Numbered from the stretch's first letter, positions 7,225 through 16,673 are shown. The stretch: DNA of 64,000 nucleotides from Lentzea pudingi (GCF_014646255.1 NZ_BMNC01000003.1:62001-126000); one strand, 5' to 3'. Program-made: numbers and translations. The notes: generated by a model from the sequence alone, not told the origin.

Positions 7225-10200
7225 CAGGACACCTTCGGCGTGGCGCGGACACCCATGTGCACGTACTGCTCGCCGGTCGGCAGCGCGTAGAACACGAGCG
7301 ACGACCAGCTCTTCGAGTCCGGCCACAGGTAGAGGAAACGCCCGTCGCCCGCCGGGACGAGATCGACCACGGGAGGCTTGGGGAACGAGGAGGCCAGCGG
7401 ACCGGTGGCCGTCACGTCGAGCCGCAGCCCGTTCTCACCCTCGAGGACGTCGAGGATCATCGAGGCCCGCTCGTACCGGCCGGCGTACGAGGAGGTGTCC
7501 ACAGCGGGCGGTTGCGGGGCGGGCTTGCGCGGCATGGGCATGTCGACGCCGGCCAGTTCCGCGAAGATTTCCTTGTACAGCTCCAGGTACACCTCACGGG
7601 CCGTGTCGCCGTTGGTCAGCAACGTGACCGCGAGGTCGTGCCCCGGCAGGATGCGCAGGAACGCGGACTGCCCGATGGTGTTGCCGTCGTGGCCGATCAG
7701 CCGTTGCCCGTCCCAGCCGAACCGGATCCAGCCGACGCCCCAGGAGTCGCCCAGCGCCTCCGGATCCGGCACGTCGGTCTGCTTCTCGGTCATCGCGGCG
7801 GCAGAGGCCTCCGACAGCACCCGCGTGCCGTCCTCGGCCAGCCCGCCGCTGAGGTGCATCCGCGCGAACTTCAGCACGTCCGCGGTGCTGGCGAAGATCG
7901 TCCCGGCCGGGCCGAGCGAGCGCGGCAACATCCACACCGGCACGGTTTCGAGCTTCTCGTCCCTGGTGACGTGGCCGACGGCGGCGCGGTGCAGCAGCGC
8001 CTCCTCCGGCAACGTGCCCGCGCGGGTGAGGCCCAGCGGTTCGTAGAGCCGCTCCCGCATCGCCACGTCCCACGTCTTGCCGGTGAGCTTCTCGATCACC
8101 CGGCCGGCGAGGACGAAACCGGCGTTGCTGTAGGAGAAGGTCGCGCCGAGCGGGTGGTTCTGCGCCGCGCCGGCGAGCAGTTCCGTGTAGCGCTCCAGGC
8201 AGTCGTCACCGCGGCCGGTGTCGGTGAAGTTGTCGCCGTCGATGCCGCTGGTGTGGGTGAGGAGGTGCCGCATGGTCACCTTCTGCTCGACCACCGGGTC
8301 GGAGAGCTTCAGCTCCGGCAGCACGTCGGCGATCGGCGCGTCGAGGTCGATGAGCCCCTCGTCGACCAGTTGCATGACGACCGTCGTCGTCCACACCTTG
8401 CCCATCGAGCCGATCTGGAAGATCGTGTCGTCGGTGACCTCCACCCCGGTCGACAGGTTCAGCACGCCGTGGTGCGCGAGGGCTGTCTCGCCCTGGTAGA
8501 GGATGCCGAGCGCCGCGCCGGGCAGATCGTGCTTCTTCGCGAGCGCGGAAAGCTTGCGCTGCCAGTGCTTCTGGTCCAGGGGCCTGCGGTTCTCCGCGTG
8601 CTCGCGCACCCAGTCGACGACCCGGCGGTTGAAGTCCTCGCGGTGCGAGGGCTTGCCGTCGAGGATGAAGAGGTGCGACTCGCCGGGGTAGAGCACCAGC
8701 TTCGCCGGCACGCCGTTCTGGCGCAGCGCGGTGAACCACTGCTCCGCCTGGCCCACGGGGCACCGGTCGTCCGAGGCGCCCTGGTAGACCAGCGTCGGCG
8801 TGCGGACGTCACCGACGCGCGTCAGCGGGGACAGCTCCGCGAGGTGGTCGCCGGCGCCGCCCAGCTCCAGCGCGGTCAGGTAGTGGCCGCCGTCGGACGT
8901 GCCCGCCATGCTCGTCAGGTCGCTGACCACACCACCCGCGACGGCGGCGGCGAACCTGGGGTCGCGGCTCGTCAGGTAGCAGGTCATGTAGCCGCCGTAG
9001 CTGTAGCCGGTCACGGCGAGCTTGGCCGGGTCGGCGAGGCCTTCGGCCACCAGCTGGTCGATCGGCTCCAGGAAGTCCTTCGCGTCGGCCTTGCCCCACG
9101 CGCCGAGCGCGGCCCGGTAGAAGTCCTGGCCGTAGCCGTCGCTGCCGCGCGGGTTGAGCAGCAGCACCGCCCAGCCCTGCTGAGCCAGCACCTGGTGGTA
9201 GAGGTGGACCGGGTCGGCCGTGCCGTTCCACGCGTTGTGCGGGCCGCCGTGGACGTCCAGCAGCAGCGGCGACGGGCCGGTGCGTTCCGGGTTGCGGACC
9301 AGCCAGCCGTGCACGACGGTGCCGTCCGAGATCGTGAACTCGCGCTCCTCGCGGACGAACGGCTCGATCTCGGTGTGTCCGGTGTGGACGGTGATCGAGC
9401 CGTCGGTCAGGTCGACGGTGGCGATCTCGCCGTACGAGGTGGGGGAGCAGAGGACGACGGCTGCGGTGTCACCGGCGACCGAAAGCCCTGCCACCAGACG
9501 GGACTCCCCGCCGAGGACCAGGCGCGGCTCGCTCCCTTCCAGGTCGACGGAGTAGAGCTGGGTGCAGCCGCGGTCGCGGGCGCAGAACAGCACCTCACCG
9601 CCGCGCTGGACCGGCAGCCCGCCGGGGTATCCGGCCATGCCGGGCATGACGTTGCGGTCGAGCGGCGCGGACAGGCTGCGCACCTCGCCGTCGAGCGTCA
9701 GGAGCAGCAGGTCGAGGTGCCCGGCGTCGGCGGACGTGCGCCCGATGACGAGCAACCCGGCCTCGGTCCACGTGACCGTCGCGGCCTGGCCCTCGGCGAG
9801 GCCGACGACCTGTGGTTCCTCCGACCCGTCGGCTTCGACGACGTGCACCGGCGCGCGGAACGTCAGGTCGGCGTCCTCGTCGCGCGCCGCGGTGAAGGCG
9901 ATCTTCGTGCCGTCCGGTGACCACGACGGGCTGTTCGCGTGCCAGTCGCCGCTGGTCAGCTGCCGGACCTCGCGGGTCTCCAGGTCGAGGACGTGCACGT
10001 GGGAGCGGAGGCTGCGCAGGTAGCCCGCGCCGTCGGCCTTGTGGTCGAGACGGCTCGTGACGATCGGCGCGGAGGCGTCGGCGATGTCGACGGGCGCCGT
10101 GAACGCGAGCTTCGTGCCGTCCTCGCTCCACACCGGCGCCCCGGCACCGAGCGGGAGGTCCGTGAGCCGCTCCGGTTCGCCGTCCAGCAGCCACAGCTGG

Positions 10201-10442
10201 GCCGGGCCGTCCTGGGCGCGCAGGAACGCGAGCTTCCCGTCCGGTGCGAAGGCGGGTGAGGTGTCGGACTTCCCCCTGGTGAGCTGCTTCGCGGTGCCAT
10301 TCACTACCCGCCACAGCGCGCGCTCGTCGCGGTCGTTCTCGCGATCGGTGGTGCGCAGGACGTAGACGATCCCGGATCCGTCGGGTGAGATGGCGGGCTG
10401 TTCCGGCAGCGCGTGGCCGTACAGGTCCTCGATGGTGGTCAC
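7224..10442 (-). CDS. S9 prolyl-oligopeptidase-type peptidase fused to a beta-lactamase-like serine hydrolase
   Basis: A 1072-aa two-enzyme fusion. Residues ~1-390 are a WD40/TolB-like beta-propeller. Residues ~390-640 are an S9 alpha/beta-hydrolase with nucleophile Ser near 480 (GYSYGGYM), Asp in GASDDRCP and His in GESHLF, as in acylaminoacyl peptidases. After a short linker, residues ~655-1072 form a class C beta-lactamase/DD-peptidase-type hydrolase with SxxK (GSMGKVW), YxN (YSNAGF) and a C-terminal beta-barrel. The second half closely resembles the first gene of the operon (17518-18894), including QIGS and HTSG...FTDTGRGDDC blocks. No signal peptide, so likely cytoplasmic processing of imported peptides. 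GTG 10442 overlaps the upstream dipeptidase stop by 4 nt. Confidence 0.9.
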   Translation of the reverse strand: MTTIEDLYGHALPEQPAISPDGSGIVYVLRTTDRENDRDERALWRVVNGTAKQLTRGKSDTSPAFAPDGKLAFLRAQDGPAQLWLLDGEPERLTDLPLGAGAPVWSEDGTKLAFTAPVDIADASAPIVTSRLDHKADGAGYLRSLRSHVHVLDLETREVRQLTSGDWHANSPSWSPDGTKIAFTAARDEDADLTFRAPVHVVEADGSEEPQVVGLAEGQAATVTWTEAGLLVIGRTSADAGHLDLLLLTLDGEVRSLSAPLDRNVMPGMAGYPGGLPVQRGGEVLFCARDRGCTQLYSVDLEGSEPRLVLGGESRLVAGLSVAGDTAAVVLCSPTSYGEIATVDLTDGSITVHTGHTEIEPFVREEREFTISDGTVVHGWLVRNPERTGPSPLLLDVHGGPHNAWNGTADPVHLYHQVLAQQGWAVLLLNPRGSDGYGQDFYRAALGAWGKADAKDFLEPIDQLVAEGLADPAKLAVTGYSYGGYMTCYLTSRDPRFAAAVAGGVVSDLTSMAGTSDGGHYLTALELGGAGDHLAELSPLTRVGDVRTPTLVYQGASDDRCPVGQAEQWFTALRQNGVPAKLVLYPGESHLFILDGKPSHREDFNRRVVDWVREHAENRRPLDQKHWQRKLSALAKKHDLPGAALGILYQGETALAHHGVLNLSTGVEVTDDTIFQIGSMGKVWTTTVVMQLVDEGLIDLDAPIADVLPELKLSDPVVEQKVTMRHLLTHTSGIDGDNFTDTGRGDDCLERYTELLAGAAQNHPLGATFSYSNAGFVLAGRVIEKLTGKTWDVAMRERLYEPLGLTRAGTLPEEALLHRAAVGHVTRDEKLETVPVWMLPRSLGPAGTIFASTADVLKFARMHLSGGLAEDGTRVLSEASAAAMTEKQTDVPDPEALGDSWGVGWIRFGWDGQRLIGHDGNTIGQSAFLRILPGHDLAVTLLTNGDTAREVYLELYKEIFAELAGVDMPMPRKPAPQPPAVDTSSYAGRYERASMILDVLEGENGLRLDVTATGPLASSFPKPPVVDLVPAGDGRFLYLWPDSKSWSSLVFYALPTGEQYVHMGVRATPKVS

Positions 10443-11470
10443 GTTGCGGATCCCCTCAGCTCGGAACGAAACAGGTCCAGCACGTTCTGGCCCAGGACGC
10501 GGACGACGTCGCCCTCGGGCCAACCCCTCTTCTGCAGTGCCTCGGTCACCAGCGGCAGGCCCGAGGGCCCTTCCAACCCTGGCAGGAACCGGTCGGTCGG
10601 GACGCCCTCGATCACCTGCGCCTCGCAGCACGGCGGGGTGACGTCCTCCAGGACCTCCTTGACGAAGTCCGGGCCGAGACCGACGTGGCGCACGCCCATG
10701 ACGCCCGCGACGTGCTCGATGTGGTCGACCAGGCGGTCGATCGTGAAGTCGGACTCGTGCAGGAACGGCGCGAAGAAGTTCACGCACACCACGCCGCCGT
10801 TGTCCGCGATGCCCTTCAGCTGGGCGTCGGTCAGGTTGCGGTGGTGGTCGCGCAACGCCCGTGCCGACGAGTGCGTCGCCATCACCGGACGGGTCGAGAG
10901 CTCCAGCACGTGCTCGACGCCCGCCGCGCCCAGGTGGCTGACGTCGAAGATCATGCCGAGACGTTCCATCTCGGCGTGCGCGGCGACGCCCGCCCTGGTC
11001 AGCCTGCTGCCGGTGCCGTCCTCGCCGCTGCCGTCGGCCAGCGCGGTGCGGCCGAAGTGGGCGAGCGACGCGATCCGGACGCCCAGCCGGTACAGGGTCT
11101 CCAGCAGTTCGACGTCCTCGCCGACGCCCGGTGCGCTCTCCAGCGCGAGCACGAACGCGATCTGGTCGTTCGCCAGGGCGGCGTCGATGTCGGCGGCGTC
11201 GTGGCAGAGCCGGGTCTCGGGGCTCGCCGCGGCGATGCGGTGGGCGGCCTCGATCATCCGCAGGGTCTGCCTGAGCGCGCCTTCCGGCCGGAACACGTCG
11301 TCGACGAACACCGGCAGCACCTGCAGGTTCACCCCGCCGGCGTGCAACTGCGGCAGCCACCGCTCGCGGAAGTGCGGCACCCACCGCTCGACGGGCCGGT
11401 GCGCGATCGCGTCCAGCAGGTCGTTGTGCGTGTCCGCGACGACGCTGCGCCCGTGCAGATCGTCGATCAT
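10439..11470 (-). CDS. M19 family (membrane/renal) dipeptidase
   Basis: A 343-aa TIM-barrel zinc dipeptidase. Metal ligands and motifs of the family are visible: H15/D17 (DTHND), E111 (VLALESA), H179 (DVSHLG) and H200 (MATHSSAR), then GLGPDF near the C-terminus. M19 enzymes hydrolyse dipeptides and are notable for accepting a D-amino acid at the C-terminal position. There is no signal peptide, so it should act on dipeptides after import by the adjacent ABC transporter. Both ends overlap neighbours by 4 nt (ATGA upstream, GTGA downstream). Confidence 0.92.
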   Translation of the reverse strand: MIDDLHGRSVVADTHNDLLDAIAHRPVERWVPHFRERWLPQLHAGGVNLQVLPVFVDDVFRPEGALRQTLRMIEAAHRIAAASPETRLCHDAADIDAALANDQIAFVLALESAPGVGEDVELLETLYRLGVRIASLAHFGRTALADGSGEDGTGSRLTRAGVAAHAEMERLGMIFDVSHLGAAGVEHVLELSTRPVMATHSSARALRDHHRNLTDAQLKGIADNGGVVCVNFFAPFLHESDFTIDRLVDHIEHVAGVMGVRHVGLGPDFVKEVLEDVTPPCCEAQVIEGVPTDRFLPGLEGPSGLPLVTEALQKRGWPEGDVVRVLGQNVLDLFRSELRGSAT

Positions 11471-12174
11471 GAAGCCTCCAGCCTCGTGTGACGCCTCGGC
11501 GCGGCCGCGAGCAGCTCGCGCGTGTACTCGTGCCGTGGATCCCCGAGCACCTGTTCCGCGGGCCCCTCCTCCACGATCCTGCCTTCTTTCATGACCGCGA
11601 TGCGGTCGCTCACGTACCGCACGACGGCGAGGTTGTGCGAGATGAACAGCATCGAGAGGCCGAGCTGTCGTTGCAGGTCACGCACCAGGTTCAGCACCGC
11701 GCCCTGCACGGACACGTCGAGCGCGGACGTGATCTCGTCGGCGATGACGACCCTCGGCTGCCCGGCCAGTGCCCTGGCGAGCGCGACCCGCTGCCGTTGC
11801 CCGCCGGAGAGCCTCGCCGGCAGGGAGGTCGCCCGGCCGGGGTCGAGGTTCACCAGTTCGAGCAGCCGTGCGACCTCGGCCTTCTTGTCCTTGCGCCTCG
11901 GCATGGCCTCGGCGATCGAGTTCCCGATGGTCATCCGCGGGTCGAGCGACGAGTACGGGTCCTGGAACACCATCTGGACCCTGCCGTCGGTCGTGACGTG
12001 GCCGCTGGTGGGCTTGCGCAGGCCGACGGCGGTGGCGGCGAGCGTCGACTTGCCCGACCCCGACTCGCCGACGAGGCCCACGACCTGCCCCGACGGCACG
12101 GTGAGGCTGACGTCGTCGACCGCCGTGTGGTGGCCGAAGCGGACCGTGACGTTCGTGAAGCCGAGTGCGCTCAT
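11467..12174 (-). CDS. Peptide ABC transporter ATP-binding protein (DppF/OppF type)
   Basis: A 235-aa ATPase with Walker A GESGSGKST, Q-loop VFQDPYSSLDP, signature LSGGQRQRVALARAL, Walker B VVIADEITSALD and H-loop ISHN. The YSSLDP and LEASP-type spacing are those of the dipeptide/oligopeptide family. It is slightly short for an OppF, lacking the C-terminal oligopeptide-transporter extension that is present on the permease-fused ATPase next to it. ATG 12174 overlaps the upstream stop by 4 nt. With the fused ATPase it would make the heterodimeric motor of the importer. Confidence 0.92.
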   Translation of the reverse strand: MSALGFTNVTVRFGHHTAVDDVSLTVPSGQVVGLVGESGSGKSTLAATAVGLRKPTSGHVTTDGRVQMVFQDPYSSLDPRMTIGNSIAEAMPRRKDKKAEVARLLELVNLDPGRATSLPARLSGGQRQRVALARALAGQPRVVIADEITSALDVSVQGAVLNLVRDLQRQLGLSMLFISHNLAVVRYVSDRIAVMKEGRIVEEGPAEQVLGDPRHEYTRELLAAAPRRHTRLEAS

Positions 12175-13997
12175 CGGACACCTGCCAGTTCGCTCTCGGA
12201 CTTCCAGCACGCGACCTGGTGGCCAGGCTGGAAGCTCCTGAGTTCGGGTTCTTCTTCCCAGCACTGGTCGGTGGCGAGGGGGCAGCGCGGTGCGAACGGG
12301 CAGCCCTTGCCGATCTCACCGGGTTCCGGCGGCCGGCCGGGGATGACCGCGAGCGGCGCGTTCCGGTCCGTGTCGAGATCGGGCACGGCTTTGAGGAGTG
12401 CCGTCGTGTACGGGTGCCGCGCGGCCGTGAACAGCTCGTCGGTCGGCAGTTCCTCGACGATCCGGCCCGCGTACATCACGAGGACCCGGTCACAGGTCTG
12501 CGCGACGACGGTGATGTCGTGGCTGATCAGCAACACCGCGGCACTGCGGTCCTTCCTGATGCGCGCCAGCAGCTTCAGCACCTCCTTCTGCACGGTGACG
12601 TCGAGCGCGGTGGTGGGTTCGTCGGCGATCACCAGCTGCGGTTCGCCCATCAGCCCCATCGCGATCATCGCCCGCTGCCGCATGCCCCCGGAGAACTCGT
12701 GCGGGTACTGCTTCGCACGGCGTTCCGGATCCGGGATCCGCACGGCCTTCAGCCGGTCGACCGCCTTGTTGAACGCGGCCTTGCGCGTGAACCCCTGGTG
12801 CACCTCGGACACCTCGGCGAGCTGCCGCCCGATCCGCTTGGTCGGGTTGAACGACGTCATCGGGTCCTGGAACACCATCGCCAGCCGCGTGCCCAGCTCG
12901 CGGTCGGGAGTCTTCTCGAGCGGCTTTCCGTTGAACTGCAACGTGTCCGCGGTGACCGTGCCGGGATGCTCGACGAGCCGGGACACGGCCAGCGCGGTGA
13001 GGCTCTTGCCGGAGCCGGACTCGCCGACCACGCCGATCATCTCTCCGTTGTGGACGGTGAACGACACCCCGCGCACCGGCGTGATGCCACCGGGGAACGT
13101 GACGTGCAGGTTCCGCACGGTCAGCAGCCCGTCCTCGGGCTCCTGCCCGCCGGCCCGCGGTCGCGGGGCCACCGCACCTCGCGGCTGGTCGCGGTGACCG
13201 GCCGCGGCGGCCTCGCCGAACAGGTTGAACGCGAGTCCCGCGACCACCACGGCGATCGCCGGCCCCAGCGCGGGCGCGGGGGAGATGTAGATGCGGTTGA
13301 GGCCCTCGCCGAGCAGCCGCCCCCAGTCGTAGGAGGGCGCCTGCACCCCGATCCCCAGGAACGACAGCCCGGCGAACGCGGTCAGCGCCGACCCGGCCGC
13401 GAGGGTCGCGTTGATGACGAGCGGCTCGGCGATGTTGGGCAGGACGTGCCGCGTCAGCAGCCGGAACCGCCCCACCCCGCACACCTTCGCCGCCGCGATG
13501 AAGTCCCGCCCGCTCACCGAGGCCGTCAGCGTCTGGGTGAGGCGCGCGAACGACGGCGCGATCGCGAACGCGATGGCCAGCACCGCCCCGATCGTGCCGG
13601 TGCCGAAGATGACGGCGAAGAACAGGGCCAGCAACAGCCCTGGGAAGGCGACGGCGATGTTGACCGCGGACGTGACGATCCTCGCCGCCCACCTCGGCAG
13701 CACCGAGGGGATCGAACCGAGCACCAGCCCCGTCGTCACGCCGATGACGGTCGCCAGCAGCGCGAGGCCGATGGTGAGGCGGGTCGCCACCAGGACCCGG
13801 TAGAAGATGTCGCGGCCGAGCTGGTCGGTGCCGAGCAGGTGGCCGGCGGACGGGCCCTGCTGGAGGGCGTCGGTGTCGATGGCGGCGGCCCGGTCACCCC
13901 AGAGGATCGGGGCGAAGATCGCGAGGGCGACGAGGACGGTGAGGAGTACGGCGGACGAGGCGCCGACGGGGGAGCGGAGGACGGTCAGGCGGCGCAC
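12171..13997 (-). CDS. Peptide ABC transporter permease-ATPase fusion (DppC-DppD type)
   Basis: A 608-aa fusion. Residues 1-~270 form a six-helix permease with the DppC N-terminal TDQLGRDIFYR motif and the ATPase-coupling EAA loop (AAAKVCGVGRFRLLTRHVLP). After a ~30-residue Arg/Pro-rich linker, residues ~300-608 form an ATPase with GESGSGKSLTA, QDPMTSFNP, FSGGMRQRAMIA and VIADEPTTALD. It ends with the oligopeptide-transporter tail holding clustered cysteines (GCPFAPRCPLATDQCW), a possible Fe-S-like cysteine set known in DppD homologues. GTG 13997 has GGGGAGG upstream. It is separated from the preceding permease by 163 bp, the only loose junction in the operon. Confidence 0.9.
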   Translation of the reverse strand: MRRLTVLRSPVGASSAVLLTVLVALAIFAPILWGDRAAAIDTDALQQGPSAGHLLGTDQLGRDIFYRVLVATRLTIGLALLATVIGVTTGLVLGSIPSVLPRWAARIVTSAVNIAVAFPGLLLALFFAVIFGTGTIGAVLAIAFAIAPSFARLTQTLTASVSGRDFIAAAKVCGVGRFRLLTRHVLPNIAEPLVINATLAAGSALTAFAGLSFLGIGVQAPSYDWGRLLGEGLNRIYISPAPALGPAIAVVVAGLAFNLFGEAAAAGHRDQPRGAVAPRPRAGGQEPEDGLLTVRNLHVTFPGGITPVRGVSFTVHNGEMIGVVGESGSGKSLTALAVSRLVEHPGTVTADTLQFNGKPLEKTPDRELGTRLAMVFQDPMTSFNPTKRIGRQLAEVSEVHQGFTRKAAFNKAVDRLKAVRIPDPERRAKQYPHEFSGGMRQRAMIAMGLMGEPQLVIADEPTTALDVTVQKEVLKLLARIRKDRSAAVLLISHDITVVAQTCDRVLVMYAGRIVEELPTDELFTAARHPYTTALLKAVPDLDTDRNAPLAVIPGRPPEPGEIGKGCPFAPRCPLATDQCWEEEPELRSFQPGHQVACWKSESELAGVR

Positions 13998-14161
13998 GCG
14001 GCCTCCCCGGAGACGAGGTTCGTGCCGGGGGAGCGTGGGATGGCCGGGTGGCGCGCGAGACCTCCACGGGTGTCCACAGAGGACCGCGGGTGCAGAGCTG
14101 GGCGCATCACGCCTTCCCTGGAGCCGGGCCGCGTGCCCAGCGGGCGCTGAACCGGGCGCAT
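13985..14161 (-). CDS. Small ORF filling the gap between two transporter genes
   Basis: A 58-codon frame starts with an ATG overlapping the upstream permease stop (TGATG) and ends 13 nt inside the permease-ATPase gene. It therefore could carry ribosomes across the 163-bp gap. The product is Arg/Pro-rich with no recognisable domain. It contains a near-copy of its own start region (GGCGTGATGCGCCC at about 14102-14115 and again at 14156-14169). It may be a decayed or duplicated junction rather than a working gene. Confidence 0.3.
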   Translation of the reverse strand: MRPVQRPLGTRPGSREGVMRPALHPRSSVDTRGGLARHPAIPRSPGTNLVSGEAACAA

Positions 14162-14169
14162 CACGCCTC
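14102..14169 (-). repeat. Duplicated ribosome-binding/start module, 54 bp apart
   Basis: On the minus strand GGCGTGATGCGCCC occurs twice, 54 bp apart, each preceded by a purine-rich stretch (GGA-rich). The upstream copy contains the real stop/start overlap of the permease gene; the other has no gene following in the same frame except the 58-codon ORF. Confidence 0.6.
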
Positions 14170-15108
14170 CCTGATCGTCGAACGCGGATCGAGCAACGCC
14201 AGCACCACGTCCACCACCAGGTTCACCAGCAGCACCCCGGCCCCGTACACCAGCACGATGCCCTGCACCGCCGGGTAGTCCTTCTGCTGGATCGAACCGA
14301 CGATGGTCGACCCGAGCCCTGGCCACGCGAACACGTTCTCCACCAGCACGGTCCCCGCGACGAGGGCGGCGAGCATCATGCCGCCCAGCGTCAGCGTCGC
14401 CGTGACGGCGTTGGGCAGCGCGTGCCGCACGTACACCAGCCGGGCCGGCAGGCGCTTGGCCCTGGCGGTGCGCACGTAGTCGTTGCCCAGCACGGAGAGC
14501 AGCTCCACCCGCACGATCCGGGCGAGCACCGCGGCCGGGCCGATCGCGAGGGCGAGCACCGGCAGCACCCACGAGCCGGACGCGTCGTTGCCCGCGACGG
14601 GGAACAGCCCGAGCTGCACCGCGAAGAGGCTCACGAGCCCCACCGCGAGCAGGAACTCCGGGATCGCCGCCAGCACCACGCTGGACGAGGTGAACGCCAG
14701 CTCGCCGCCACGCCGGCGGCCGCCCTTGGTCAGCACCGCCATCCCGACGCCCACCGGCACCGCCACGGCGACCACGACCAGGAACGCGAGCACCGCCAGG
14801 TGCACGGTGGCGGGCAGGCGGTCGCCGATCAGCGACGCCACGGGGGTGCCGCTGATCAGCGACGTGCCGAACTCGCCGCGGAACAGGCCGCTCAGGTAGT
14901 GCCAGTACTGCACGGGCAACGGGTCGTCGAGGCCCAGCGCGGCGCGGCGGGCCGCGACGAGGTCCGGTGGCGCGGCGAGGCCCAGGGACTCGCGGACCGG
15001 GTCGCCCGGGATCAGGTGGATCATCAGGAAGGCCGCGGTCACGAGCACCCACAGCGAGGTCAGGAAGCGGAGTGCCCGCCGCCGGGCGAACGGGGCCCAG
15101 CCCGTCAT
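14161..15108 (-). CDS. Peptide ABC transporter permease (DppB type)
   Basis: A 315-aa six-helix inner-membrane permease. The N-terminus has the hallmark first helix followed by MIHLIPGDPV; the EAA loop is ARAKRLPARLVYVRHALPNA; the C-terminal AWPGLGSTIVGSIQQKDYPA segment is typical of DppB/OppB. ATG 15108 overlaps the binding-protein stop (ATGA). It pairs with the permease half of the following fusion protein to form the translocation channel. Confidence 0.92.
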   Translation of the reverse strand: MTGWAPFARRRALRFLTSLWVLVTAAFLMIHLIPGDPVRESLGLAAPPDLVAARRAALGLDDPLPVQYWHYLSGLFRGEFGTSLISGTPVASLIGDRLPATVHLAVLAFLVVVAVAVPVGVGMAVLTKGGRRRGGELAFTSSSVVLAAIPEFLLAVGLVSLFAVQLGLFPVAGNDASGSWVLPVLALAIGPAAVLARIVRVELLSVLGNDYVRTARAKRLPARLVYVRHALPNAVTATLTLGGMMLAALVAGTVLVENVFAWPGLGSTIVGSIQQKDYPAVQGIVLVYGAGVLLVNLVVDVVLALLDPRSTIREA

Positions 15109-16673
15109 GAGGCCAGCATCCGGATCGAGGTCGGGTCGAGGCTGTCGCTGATCGTGAACTTCGCGCCCTTCACGAACGTCGGCACGACGGCGTCGTAGTA
15201 CGGCACGAAGCTGGCGTCGCGGACCAGGGCCGCCTCCGCCCTGTTCCAGTGCTCGCAGCCCTCCGCGCCGGCCAGGGACGCGGCCTGCTTCGACGACGCG
15301 GTGAACTCGGCGTTGTCGATGTGGCCGAAGTTCACGCCCTGCGGCGGCACCGGTCCCGAGGCGAACGGGACGAACTGGCTCGGCAGCGACAACGTCAGCG
15401 GCACCATCGACGCGTCCCACGCGCCGGTGCCGAACAACGTCTGGTTGATGCCGGCGGCGTCGACCGGTGCGATCTCCACGCGCACACCGATTCCCTGCCA
15501 CGCCTGCTGCACCAGTTCGGCGGTCGCCGTCAGCGTCGGGCCCAGGACGGTCGGCTGGAGCAGCTTCACCGTCAACTGCTTGCCGTCCTTGGCCCGCGTG
15601 CCGTCCGACCCGGCACGCCAGCCCGCCGAGTCCAGCGCGCCCGTGGCGGCCGCCTTGTCGAACGGGGGCAGGTTCGGACCCACGTTGTCACCGGTGCAGG
15701 GCCGGGGTTCCACCGTCACGAGGCTCTTGGACGGCCTGCCCTTGCCGTTGGTCAGCACCTTGCCGACCTGCGCGAGGTCGAGCGCCTGGACGAGCGCGCG
15801 CCGCACCGCGGGATCCTTGCCGGGGTGCCCGTCGGCCTGGTTGAACGACAGCGTGCCGAGCGGGGTGGCGTTGTCGACGTGGTCGAGCTTCTGGGCCAGC
15901 AGGCGTTCCTGGTCGGGGCCCGCCACGGTCGCGGCGGTGAGCTGACCGGACAGGAAGAGGTTCACGGCCGTCGTCTCGTTGGCGATCACCCGCACGACGA
16001 CCTTGTCCGGGAGACCCTGCTGGTCCTTCTGCCAGTCGCCGGGTCCCCACGCGAAGTCCTTGCGCCGCTCCAGGGTGTAGTGGTCGTTGGGCACGATCTC
16101 GGAGATCTTGAACATGCCCGTGCCCTGCTCGCCCTTCGCCAGCAGCGAGCGGTCGCTCAAACCCTTGGCGCACACGATCGGCAGCGTGCCGGCGTTGGTC
16201 AGCAGGAACGCGTCCGAAGCGCCGCTGGTGACGGTGACGGTGCGGGTCGCCTCGTCCGCCTTCGCCGTCGTGCCGGGGGCGACCTGGAGTCCGGCGAGCG
16301 GCGACTTGTTCGCCGGGTCGCCGACGAAGTTGATGTTCGCGGCGACGTCCGCGGCGGTCAGCGGCGCCCCGTCCGCACACGTGACGCCCTGGCGCAGCGT
16401 GAAGGTGGCCGTCGTGACGGTCGCCTCCCACTTCTCGGCGAGCCCGGCGACGATGTCACCGTTCGACGTGCGCTCGATCAGCCTGCCGTAGAGGAACCGC
16501 CCGACCTGCCGTGCCGCTGACAGCACCGTCAGCGCGGGGTCGAGCGTCCCCGGATCGGCGCCGATGGACATCGTGAACGTTTTGCCCTCGGCCAGGTCCT
16601 GGCTGCCGGACTGGGCCGACGTTCCGCATCCGGCCAGGACCACGGCCGCGAGCACTGCCACCGCACGCTTCAT
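15105..16673 (-). CDS. Peptide ABC transporter substrate-binding lipoprotein
   Basis: A 522-aa family 5 solute-binding protein. The signal peptide ends in a lipobox (LAGC, lipidated Cys16), so it is anchored outside the membrane. SIGADPGTLDPALTV, RLIERTSNGDIVAGLAEKWE and FTLRQGVTCADGAPLTAADV are the recognisable SBP_bac_5 blocks. Family members bind di-/oligopeptides, nickel or opines; the surrounding peptidases favour peptides. ATG 16673 overlaps the upstream hydrolase stop by 4 nt. Confidence 0.92.
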   Translation of the reverse strand: MKRAVAVLAAVVLAGCGTSAQSGSQDLAEGKTFTMSIGADPGTLDPALTVLSAARQVGRFLYGRLIERTSNGDIVAGLAEKWEATVTTATFTLRQGVTCADGAPLTAADVAANINFVGDPANKSPLAGLQVAPGTTAKADEATRTVTVTSGASDAFLLTNAGTLPIVCAKGLSDRSLLAKGEQGTGMFKISEIVPNDHYTLERRKDFAWGPGDWQKDQQGLPDKVVVRVIANETTAVNLFLSGQLTAATVAGPDQERLLAQKLDHVDNATPLGTLSFNQADGHPGKDPAVRRALVQALDLAQVGKVLTNGKGRPSKSLVTVEPRPCTGDNVGPNLPPFDKAAATGALDSAGWRAGSDGTRAKDGKQLTVKLLQPTVLGPTLTATAELVQQAWQGIGVRVEIAPVDAAGINQTLFGTGAWDASMVPLTLSLPSQFVPFASGPVPPQGVNFGHIDNAEFTASSKQAASLAGAEGCEHWNRAEAALVRDASFVPYYDAVVPTFVKGAKFTISDSLDPTSIRMLAS

